Assembly: GCA_029298735.1 (NCBI GenBank)
Contig: JANSLP010000005.1
Span: 1-64,000 of the forward strand
Direction: 5' to 3'
DNA length: 64,000 nt
Source of the DNA: Ophiostoma sp. CBS 140.51
Taxonomy: Eukaryota; Ascomycota; Sordariomycetes; Ophiostomatales; Ophiostomataceae
Under the pieces are notes generated by a model. The model was not told where the DNA came from and did not search any database. It was given only the letters and a program-made list of their open reading frames with translations. Shown one piece after another: positions 34,901 through 42,679 of the stretch; the first letter of the stretch is position 1, and every line of letters begins with the position of its first letter. The position numbers and the translations under genes were made by a program.

Positions 34901-35130
34901 ACCCCCTCTCCACATCGATGAACTCGAATGACGAGCCTGCTCAACAACCCCTCCGCAAGAAGCGCGATCCCAACAGCAAAGACCAGCGGCGGGCGAGCAA
35001 GGCAGCGTCGCGGCGGCGGAGTACGTTGAACCCGTGGGAGCTCAAGAGTCTGATGACGGGCAGTGTGGAGGGTGCACCAGCGGTGTCGTCGACAGCTGCA
35101 GGAGAGGCAGCAGTGGAGGCGTCTTCTTGA
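31996..35130 (+). CDS. TINA/Msd1/SSX2IP (ADIP)-family spindle-pole-associated protein, two exons
   Basis: Exons 31996-32220 and 32284-35130 encode 1023 aa. The 63-nt intron has donor GTAGGT, branch CTGAC and acceptor CAG. It is a multiple of three without a stop, so the frame reads through and falsely adds a proline run; splicing restores ILRRDRDAEHRES, which fits the family. Residues about 5-190 resemble the afadin/alpha-actinin-binding domain (NLQTASLYINNQLLSRGLL) and continue as coiled coil. The rest is disordered: acidic patches, an Ala/Lys/Thr-rich region with KAVEA repeats near residue 558, and a basic C-terminus. Family members (A. nidulans TINA, fission yeast Msd1) anchor microtubule minus ends at spindle pole bodies together with Wdr8. 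Family assignment rests on the N-terminal third only. Confidence 0.68.
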   Translation: MTDLSNLQTASLYINNQLLSRGLLRDGRAIDFADPAGRKKKKDGQEDDQNDKVDSTAVTMSRVISVVNDLILRRDVGPSPPPPPKNSMDCSPTDFQRDAEHRESLSTALRTVRAESLRQANDLQRAIERHAEAQRRADLGEAAKASLRAQLAAADATNRKLREEAAKMRQQVAQTRASCANEVRKRDRQIDGLKKAVTDAGRARGERRSPAITTITISGGSSTSTTQHPHQGTPRSALSSVQSTPTAHSNVGDATTNSEYNLRSETNAFLADLARGLSNDNEMLLDLVRHTSRRLQAMSGYVPEEGALEALTTATGMVDCAALAAEMEAVLEHLRTILTNPSFVPIEEVVQRESEIGRLRDGWEKMEGRWKEAVHLLDGWRRRMAVSGRPVNMEEIKMGLRLSPVRVRNVAETSLGLDLRLPPKQESLDAVDEEEYDENNHREYDSDTSDNEDDDAQDWPPLGRTPSPAETLHLVPAPVRGEADYPAGHEGLSDSESDASSTFADDIDDDECDFDDDGPNVQIIEQSIMVPSLEEASPDVFSRSTPSPSPPPIEKPVLSKVTTAAIKEKEKKKEEEKPKAVEAKAVEAKAVETKTADTKVNQQGLRPSHTAGNRQGTKMASSSDVKKETKTGPSTTTTTAVTRGRRRPGEVEEAPKETAKERRQVRIAAATAAAQADKPTAKPAAPRGVASTNTATTGLSRANSARNAAGRPAPSRQAAGKPVTTTATARPVSALSQEKRPASAASQASEASAASTAASDDSVALVPSGGAAPTSSRPVSSLASRKLATATSGSSAPTTTRSRLDRVQNRNASDEKATTTTSTSSSSSSEQMPPPPAPTSMAAAANRARSRSPIKMAAAGSGGSAGSALSAANATSGVTSRLPLPTSANAPPPASPALNMATIAAKLAASEREADAARVRAKLKAARSGLAGAKSKAVPVVEAAPVAVTETELGIDPVKKTVEANNDADPLSTSMNSNDEPAQQPLRKKRDPNSKDQRRASKAASRRRSTLNPWELKSLMTGSVEGAPAVSSTAAGEAAVEASS
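32231..32247 (+). repeat. C17 homopolymer in the TINA/Msd1-like intron
   Basis: Seventeen consecutive C just after the donor site of a 63-nt intron. Length variation would change whether an unspliced transcript stays in frame. Confidence 0.95.
33724..33780 (+). repeat. 15-bp tandem coding repeat (KAVEA/T)
   Basis: Three to four near-identical copies of a 15-bp unit encoding Lys-Ala-Val-Glu-Ala/Thr inside the disordered region of the TINA/Msd1-like protein. The last copies have single substitutions. Confidence 0.85.
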
Positions 35131-35443
35131 AGTGTGGATAATGATGTAATTTGGCTGGTATAAAAAGAGGATGGTGCTTGGAGGCGTTTTGTGATTTTGT
35201 TTCCGTTTTGGTTTTGACTTTTTGGACCATTGGTTTCCTTTTCTCTTCTCTCATGCTCCTCTCACCGAGGACGCTCTACATTTTTTATGATGACGGCTGG
35301 CTTTCTCTTTTTTTTTCACGAATTTGATGATTTTTCTCGTTCACTTTGATACTGGTCACGTTGATGATTTTGGAGCGCACATATTGTCTTTCAGTTGTAG
35401 GTTTTATTGATCGTAACATCGTGTCTCGTAATATTGTAGATGA
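35131..35443. other. Convergent 3' region between TINA/Msd1-like and F-box genes
   Basis: 313-nt T-rich tail-to-tail spacer. It should hold both polyadenylation sites; no gene. Confidence 0.5.
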
Positions 35444-38203
35444 CTATCGCTCTTCCACCCTCCCCGGCCAGGGAAAGACGGGCGGTCGGCAGGGCTGGCT
35501 GTGTATATGGATGGGGTGGTCGGCAATCAGTTTCCGGCAGCGGTCCCGCATCGAGTGGCCCAGCATGTCCTGGTAGATTGTGCATAGTTTGAGGTGGTCG
35601 TCCACACTGATCTTAACATCGCCCTCTTTCGCTGCCTTCTTGGCATCCGCTTCGGCCTGGTGCAGGGCCTGTTCAATGAGCGCCACGACCAGCCGTCCAC
35701 CATCGGTGCCGCCATTAGTCCGCTCGGCATGCCGCCAGGCTGGGTACATGGAGATGGTCTCGGCATTGCAAAACTGGGCGACCCAGTCGAGGAACACACG
35801 GTCGCGGATGAGGACGTCTATTCCCGCCGAGGTCGAGCTCCAATTAAAATCGTAGAGGCCGATCGTGCGCATACGCTCAGGAAAGGGGATGCGCATATTG
35901 GGGGTGCGGCCCAGCAAGAAATTGGTGTCCAGGTCGCGGGCGTTGAGCTCGAGGTGGGCAAGACGGCCCGTGGGTCTACACAGACTGGGCTCAATCAGTT
36001 GGAAGACGTGCGCTGGAACATGGACAGGACTGAGGCAGCGGAACGATTCGAGATGCTCGAGAGCGTGCAGACCGCTGTCGGGAGGTAGGGCTGCCGTGTT
36101 GAGTGGGTTGTACTGGGAGCCAAACATGATGCGGTGGGCGAGGCCTTCGGCTGGTGTGAGAATGTCGAGACTCCGTAGCCCAGCTGGAAGGGACGGGAAT
36201 GGCAAAAAACCACCATGACTTAACGGGCCACCACCCATCCTAGAGACCGTACAGTTGGGGCCAATGACCAGTGCAGTCAAGTGCTGCAGAGCTTCGTCTA
36301 GTGGCGGAATTGCCTCGTCTTCACTGGCATCGTCGATGTCCGGTGTCACATGGAACGCCATGTCGTCAAGGTACAGCTGCTCAAGCTTCGTGGCAGCCAT
36401 ACAGATCTGTGCCATGAAGTCGAAAAAAATGGTTCCAAGCTTCCACCGGCTGGACATCATCTTGGCATACCACAGACGCGGCATCCTGAAGGCAAAAGGG
36501 TCGGACGAGAAATTGCCGTGCACTTCGATGGACTCGATAGACTGGCTGGCCCATGCAATCATCTGGCCGGCAGGGGTCAGAGCAACAACGGTTTCGGCTT
36601 CGTGGAGCACCAGGTGGCGGCATCGAGACACGACTGGCAGCGGCGGCAGGGGAGGTAGACCCAGTCGGACTTCGATTGTTGGTGTTGTTGATGTATCTTC
36701 TGTGTCTGCTGATGTGATCTTAGCCCTCGGCAAGACCGACTCGTCGTCCTCTGGGTTTCCGTACGACCACATCCACAGCTCCAAACTCTTGACGTCCTTG
36801 AAGTGGTTCAAAGCCAGCGTCACAAACTTGGCCGTCCGCAGCCAGTCTGTACTCTTTGGGTAGCGGATGCTGAGGTGGTTTGTCTTGAGATCGGGCATCT
36901 GCCGCAGCAGACTCTGCAGGCCCTTGATGGGTGCCTCCTTCTTGTTGTCGGTAGCCCAAAAGCGAACCTGTGCGGGTCGCAGTCGCACTCTCTTTAGCAC
37001 AAGGGCCCATCGTCTCGATACACGGCGACACGCCAGAATGTCTGACAACGAAAGGTGCTGAAAGATGGCCTCGACCGTCTCAACAGGCAGGTCCGGCAGG
37101 TAGTCGTTGAAGCTGTACCGACGGCTGCAAACGTCGAGCATCTTGAACAACTTGCTGTCCGCTGGCTCAGCATTACCACCGCTACCGCCGCCGCCATGCA
37201 TTCGCACATTGTGCAGCCCGTGGGTGTAGATGCAGCGAGCGGCAAACCGGGTCTGCTCTAGCTCTCGCGCCACGTCCGTCTTGAGCCGCCCGTCCTTTTT
37301 CTTTTTCTTGTCCATGTCCAGCACGGCCATGGCCACCTGGAGGTAGCCCTCGGGCCGCTCGGGCGCCAGGTCCATGTACCACTCGCCGACGCGTTTTGCC
37401 TCGTCGTGGAAGCCTAGTTTGCTGGACACGGTTGCCAGTCGAGCCAGAGCTTCTAGGTGGTCCGGCAGAGAGCAGCGGATCCGACCTGAGCCACAACTGC
37501 ACGCTGGACCGTCTGTCGCCAGGCTGTACACGGCCATCATGTCCAGCTGGGAGATGGGGAATGGTATGCCATCACCCGCAACGGGAGGAGGACTTCCGAA
37601 TCCGCCCGTCATCGTCTGTGGCCGTCGTGTCTGGGCGGCCGCCACGAAATCTCGACAGGAGCACCGTCCGATGGGGTCGATGGCGTCCAGCGGTGCACCG
37701 GCCTCCTTGAACTGGCTGCGAAGTTGTGCATGGCAGTCGCATGCAATGAGGGCTCGTGGCAGAAGCTTGTGGGCATTGATCAGATCCTTTTGATGCCCCG
37801 TATCCAGCAGCTTCTTGGCCTTTTCGATAATCAGGCGCGTGCGAGTCGGGCCCTTGGCCGCCGCGCCCTGGCCCGAGATTGTGTCCAAAAAAGAGAGCAT
37901 AGGCTGTGGTGTGTCGGTTGTCGTTGTCTTCGTTCTCACAGTAGTTGTCGTCGTCGTCTTGTTCGTCGTCATCTCTGTCTTCTCTGTCTTTTCTGACTTC
38001 ACCGTCTTCGTCTCTGTCGTCTCCTTGGCTAGACTTGCACCCCGCGGCCGAGGCCGTTTGGCGTCGCCGTCAGGGCCTGTTTGACTGCCATTCCCACTCG
38101 CAGCACCACTTGCACCGTCCCTGCTGCTATCATTGTTACCGTTTTGTGCTTTGCGTTTGTTTCTCGCTTTGGGCGCCAAAGCTGCCGCGAGAAACGCGTC
38201 CAT
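35444..38203 (-). CDS. TPR-like/F-box protein with Cys-rich insert (Pof3/Dia2-like layout), single exon
   Basis: 919 aa. The basic, Thr-rich N-terminus (about 100 residues) is disordered. Residues about 130-340 look like helical TPR-type repeats (HLEALARLATVSSKLGFHDEAK; RPEGYLQVAMAVLDMDKKKK). They are interrupted by a Cys-rich insert with CDC (about 154/156), CSC (about 181/183) and CSCGSGRIRC (about 233-241), spacing suggestive of metal binding. The F-box is at about 367-405 (LPDLPVETVEAIFQHLSLSD). The C-terminal 500 residues have irregular leucine-rich strands (VKSLELWMWSYG; KLEQLYLDDMAF; LRSLDILTPAEG), a likely substrate-recognition part. TPR, F-box then LRR is the order in fission yeast Pof3 and budding yeast Dia2, but orthology is not shown. 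The ATG at 38203 is the first in frame; the frame is open from a TTG at 38323. Confidence 0.82.
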   Translation of the reverse strand: MDAFLAAALAPKARNKRKAQNGNNDSSRDGASGAASGNGSQTGPDGDAKRPRPRGASLAKETTETKTVKSEKTEKTEMTTNKTTTTTTVRTKTTTTDTPQPMLSFLDTISGQGAAAKGPTRTRLIIEKAKKLLDTGHQKDLINAHKLLPRALIACDCHAQLRSQFKEAGAPLDAIDPIGRCSCRDFVAAAQTRRPQTMTGGFGSPPPVAGDGIPFPISQLDMMAVYSLATDGPACSCGSGRIRCSLPDHLEALARLATVSSKLGFHDEAKRVGEWYMDLAPERPEGYLQVAMAVLDMDKKKKKDGRLKTDVARELEQTRFAARCIYTHGLHNVRMHGGGGSGGNAEPADSKLFKMLDVCSRRYSFNDYLPDLPVETVEAIFQHLSLSDILACRRVSRRWALVLKRVRLRPAQVRFWATDNKKEAPIKGLQSLLRQMPDLKTNHLSIRYPKSTDWLRTAKFVTLALNHFKDVKSLELWMWSYGNPEDDESVLPRAKITSADTEDTSTTPTIEVRLGLPPLPPLPVVSRCRHLVLHEAETVVALTPAGQMIAWASQSIESIEVHGNFSSDPFAFRMPRLWYAKMMSSRWKLGTIFFDFMAQICMAATKLEQLYLDDMAFHVTPDIDDASEDEAIPPLDEALQHLTALVIGPNCTVSRMGGGPLSHGGFLPFPSLPAGLRSLDILTPAEGLAHRIMFGSQYNPLNTAALPPDSGLHALEHLESFRCLSPVHVPAHVFQLIEPSLCRPTGRLAHLELNARDLDTNFLLGRTPNMRIPFPERMRTIGLYDFNWSSTSAGIDVLIRDRVFLDWVAQFCNAETISMYPAWRHAERTNGGTDGGRLVVALIEQALHQAEADAKKAAKEGDVKISVDDHLKLCTIYQDMLGHSMRDRCRKLIADHPIHIHSQPCRPPVFPWPGRVEER

Positions 38204-38771
38204 GGCGGCGGCAGTGATTTGCAGGACGCGTCGTCGTTTGCTATTACGCGTCGTGCGATCTCTCTTCCACGCCAGTCGAGCCCGATGAAGATGGTTCTCT
38301 CTCTGTCGCTCAGAAGCACTCAAAAGCTCTCATGTCTTTTCTTATTCTCTCGTCTCCCCTTTTTTGCATAAAATGTGGAAGGAAGGAAGCTGAACGGCAT
38401 GTCGTAAATGGGAAAGTGCAATGGGGAACACGGTCTTGTGGGGTGCTGCACGCGCTAATTGGAAGCTACACAATTAACACGGCATCTGCAAGGCTGAGGC
38501 TGAAGAAGGAACGACCGACAACAAACATATTTTCCAATTGACATCTTTCAGTACATGAATTTTGGAGATAAAAACTCAAATAAAATAGAAGTCTCCGAAT
38601 GAAAACCAACCACCCATTTTCTTCTTTCCATATCACCAAAATCCCACAAAACCTTCCTCCTTTCCACCTCCCATTCCCTCCTCCCCCTCCCATCCCAACC
38701 CTCGCCATGAATCCAGTAGTATCAGTAAAATAGAAATAATCCTCTCAGATGTCGTGATATTGTAGACTTAC
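38204..38771. promoter_or_regulatory. Upstream region of the TPR/F-box gene
   Basis: Promoter side of the minus-strand F-box gene. 38590-38710 is a plus-strand CT-rich tract. No coding region seen. Confidence 0.4.
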
Positions 38772-41700
38772 CTCACATTTAATCTCAAGTATCCACGCTT
38801 CATCACACATAGCTCTGCAAAAAATCCCCGCCAAAATGTAAACAAATTAGCCAATGGACAGACACTGCACTTTTCAAATCGAATTGTTCATTGACTTACG
38901 TCAACATTCATTCTTCTTCTTCCCCCGTCACTGCTCGAGTGATATTTGGCTTGAGGTCGTTAATGCGCACAGAGACGCCATGGGGCATAGTCTGGGAATT
39001 GGCCGGAGTGCAAGTGGTTAGCAAAAAGTCCATCTTATAAGCAGAACAGAAACAAAACAAGGAATAGGAGATCAGTATACTTACAGGAACCCAAGGCCAG
39101 GGAGTACCCCCCCTGGCCAGGGAAAAAAGAGTGCAGCTTTTACTTCCCTCCCTTTATTACCCCTTTTTGTGAATTGGTGATACTTGCATTGTCGGGGAAA
39201 TTGCGTGGACTGGTGTGTCCCGCCCCTTCTGGTGGTAGTTTTTTTTGTTGTGGTGGCGCGTGGGAAGCCCTGCACATCCACTAACCAATGTCAACACCTG
39301 TAGGTGTATGGCACGGTTGAACGCCTCAGTCCTGGACCTCTCCCTCCACTAAGATCACCTTTAGGTCGGGCGAAAATCCATACTGTGAATGGTCGGGCGG
39401 TACGAAGAGGTGAACACCCCCCGGCACCAGACTCGGGGGCCACATAGGATTCGACGACCCTCCCCCTACCTTCCGAGCAGGTCATTGTCCCAGGCAACAG
39501 GATTCAAGCTGAACAAGGAAGGGTTTACAGAATTCGCATTACATGATCGCAGAAAGAAACGCAGAAAGCAAAGAAAGCAACGCGAAGAGAGAGAGAAAGA
39601 AAGGTGAAGAGGCAGAACCAGTCAAACCACAATGCACGCCGAGGGCCGGTCTTAAGACCAGCAAGGACACAGAGGCAAGGTGCCAAAAGGAACCGGCCCG
39701 GGCAGAGATGAGATAGGTGTGTCACAGGGCCGGTCATGGCAAGTCAGGCAAAGGTGGGTAAGGTGTGCCAAAGGTCCGAGAAGTGATTGAAGTATGGCGA
39801 CGTGCAAAGGGCGAAAGTCGTGCGTGCGCAACGAGCGGGCGGCCCATCGACCAAGGTTGGGGGCAGGATGTGTGTATTTGTATGTTGGGAGGGCCACGGT
39901 TCATGTATGCTCGAGAAGCCAAAAATGTGCGAGGGCTGAGGGAGGCAAGGGCCAAGAGGCGAGGGTATGAGAGTTGGGCGGCCACACTCAACCAGGATGG
40001 GAGCTGGGAGTTGGGAGTTGTCGGGCCGGGGTCGAAAGGTGCTCAAAGAGGCTGGCTGCACAATAAGTGAGATGGCAGAACCAGCCAAGCCGAGATGCAT
40101 GCGGCGGCCGGATCGCGAAGACCGGGCAGGGCAAAGGCATGTTGCAAAAAGTCCAGTCGAGCCAGTGACGGTTGGCCCTGTATGCCAAAGAAAGAAAAGG
40201 ACTGGTCGGATGCAATGATGAGATGTGCCAAAGCCCAAGAGATGATTGGTGGGCGGCATGCAAATGGCTGGGATAAATATCAAAAGTCAAAAAAATGCTC
40301 AGGCGCAGAGCAGTCCATCTGCTCGAATGGTAGATTTGCTTGGGATCGTCGTCATCAAGATACTGCTACCAGATGAGCTGGCCACCAAAGTAACCGAGAA
40401 GCCCATTGAAAAAAGGAGCTGGTGTGAGATGCAGGCATGATTTGGGACGAGGCAGAAAGGATTGCCGAAAGGTCAGACCGAGAAGCGAGCAGGTGAGCTG
40501 GGACAAAAAAAAGGTCCAGGCAAGCTCAATGGCGGGGACGGGTTGGCAGATGAGGCAGGTCTCGCAGAACGCGTTAAGTAGAGGCCAGCAGACGAAGAAC
40601 AAAAGTCCAACGCCGCTGCAACGCTACGACGACGACAAACTGGGAAAGGAGGAGAAGGGCCCTGAACTGGCAAACACCCACGATGCTGAGATAAAGAAAG
40701 AAAAAAAGTGCTCTGGAATTCGGCTGCGGGTGCGCGGGAACAGGTGTGCGGTCTTGGTCGAAAGTGGTGCGTGAGAAAAAAGGCTGTAGAGGGATAGGTC
40801 ATTCCTGTGTTAGTGAAAATCCCAGAGAATAGAGAGAAGAAAGCGAATGTCACAATGTTGCAACTTACCTCCAGTTTCGTTCCGCCCGAGTTATCTAGGG
40901 CATCAGGTCCCGAACGATCATCACTTCAACCAGATGCTTCCGAAGAATATCTGGACTGAAGGCCCGAAGTTCAGGCCACTGTGTGACCCGATCCAGCCAA
41001 AACTCGGCACGCTTCTGCAAGTCTTCCTTCGAGGGCTGCTGTCCTGGGGCAAAAGAGAGTATAGATATGTCTCGTCGTATAGTAACGGCATTAGAAAGTA
41101 ATAAAGATAATATTGAAATTAAAAGCCCATTGGGACGAGATGAGGAACAGGTCCTCATCCACAGCAGCTTCTTCCCAAAGCTCAGGCAGACTTCCGTCAA
41201 TACCATCCTCGAGCATCAACTGCGAGCCACCGTCCACCACGACTTTCTCCAAACTCTGAAAGTAATCCTTCACAGTGTTGTCGCGGAGCATCTGGAACTT
41301 GAGTTCGTCACTCACCCGATTATGCGCAGCAAAAAAGGGGATCGTAGATGCCGCCCTTTGGCCTTGTCATCAATCTTCTTAGGTAAAGAAGGATGGAACA
41401 GAGCTTCGCCTGAGTTGTCATCCTCGGCTGGTGACTGGACGTTGCCATTGTTGGCGGCTGTGGCTGTGTCCTCGAGAACTGGGACAAGTCTGGCAGGACA
41501 ACCGCGACTACCATAACAAAAGCGCGTTTGGGGCAGGTCGTTCCTTCTCACTTGAACAAAAGGTGCGAAGGTGGCTCGATGTAGACCGCGTGCCTTCCGA
41601 ATCGGGTAATTTTGACATCTCGAGAAAAGTGGGTCGTGGAAGGTGGTGGAGTAGGACAACAATAGCAAACGAAAGGCACAACAATAGTGAATGGATGGGC

Positions 41701-42060
41701 AGCTTACCTTGGCGGGCATGGGTGGGTCCTGCAGAGCATCTCTCAGCGAGAAGAGGACTCGAGGGGAGCGTTTGCACAGCTCGACATATGGCAAAGTTTG
41801 TGGTCACTGCAATTGAGGACGAAGTTGGCCGGCGGTGGTGGAAAGAGCACCGAGGCAAACAAGGTGCGGTCCTGCCGAAAAAGTAGCATGTTGTGGGCGG
41901 AAGGAGCGACATATGCACTGGAGTCATCGTCGTTGCCGGCTGCCCAAAGGCAGCAAAGTTGGTGGTGACTGCCAGCGCCGAAGCACCGGACAGCACGAAG
42001 TTGGACATAATGTGCAAAAGTAGCATTTACGGAGAGCATGGGAGTAGGCATTGTATATAT
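38772..42060 (-). other. Unresolved spliced transcription unit (gene, decayed gene or lncRNA)
   Basis: No continuous product can be assembled, but the minus strand shows repeated splice signals and protein-like segments. Donors: AAG/GTAAGC after 41710, GAG/GTAAGT after 40869, CCT/GTAAGTAT after 39085, GAC/GTAAGT after 38900, GAG/GTAAGT after 38772. Acceptors: TTTTGCCCCAG before 41043, CAATTCCCAG before 38991 (with a GCTAACC branch point) and TTTTTTGCAG before 38814. Coding-like pieces, in different frames: PYVELCKRSPRVLFSLRDAL (about 41790-41730), HNRVSDELKFQMLRDNTVKD (about 41325-41265), SKEDLQKRAEFWLDRVTQW (about 41035-40980, stop shortly after) and a 28-codon segment 38991-38908 starting TMPHGVSVRINDLKPNITRA and ending EEEE-stop. 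No family recognised. It could be one multi-exon gene, two small genes, or a gene broken by insertion of the repeated block at 39.6-40.3 kb. Confidence 0.4.
39611..40262. repeat. Diverged tandem duplication, period about 465 bp
   Basis: Two windows share order and wording. GGCAGAACCAGTCAAACC at about 39611 matches GGCAGAACCAGCCAAGCC at about 40075. TGTGCCAAAGGTCCGAGAAG at about 39757 matches TGTGCCAAAGCCCAAGAGAT at about 40225. Offsets are 464 and 468, which argues for one old tandem duplication rather than chance. Copies are roughly 65-75 percent alike by eye. A third, weaker copy may start near 40450. Confidence 0.5.
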
Positions 42061-42679
42061 TATACACAATATGAGTATGGCGGTAGACAATAATTACTGC
42101 AAAGTGAATAGAGTTGAAGAATGAATGTTGCGCGAAGACAGAGAAAAGGCTGCATCGACGGCATCGAGTGAATGAAGATCACGAAGTTGACTGCGGCAGC
42201 AGTTACAATGAATGCAGTGGTGAGCAAATGGAAATATGTAGAACTGTATTCACTGAACAGGGATGAAATAATTTATTAAGTTGTGGCAGAAATATGAAAG
42301 GATTAAAAATGCTCGAAAAAAATGTTGTCGTAGAACAAATCTTGCAAAAAATGATAACTCACTACGAGATGCAAAAGGGGGCATAAATCGAGTCCGAATA
42401 AGGTCATTACAATTTTGTGCCACTTGTTGTTGCTCGGAGGCGATAGACAAGCCTCTGTCGCCAATACTACGAGGGGGATGGGCCATTATCACGAAGGCAA
42501 GAAGAGAGGCACAGAAAATAATGATCATTATAACATAAAGCAGATGTAGAACGTGACAAAACCAACGCCAAGTAAATAGCAAACCCTGATATCATCCCAG
42601 GCATCCCAGGCATCCCAGGTATCCCACCAATTCAATCCCACCCATATCTCTATCCCATTTCATTGACTTATTCCCCCAT
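42061..42679. other. Intergenic, AT-rich, 3' of SPC7
   Basis: No gene seen. Contains AT-rich sequence and, at its right end, a short 9-bp tandem repeat close to the SPC7 stop codon. Confidence 0.45.
42592..42627 (+). repeat. 9-bp tandem repeat GCATCCCAG
   Basis: About four consecutive copies of (G/A)(C/T)ATCCCAG, 55-90 nt downstream of the SPC7 stop codon, so probably within its 3' UTR. Confidence 0.9.

Noticed and set aside
39400..39480. tRNA-like word (GATTCGACGACC) near a G/C hairpin
   Set aside because: No five-base T-stem pairing, no A box at the right distance and no acceptor stem.
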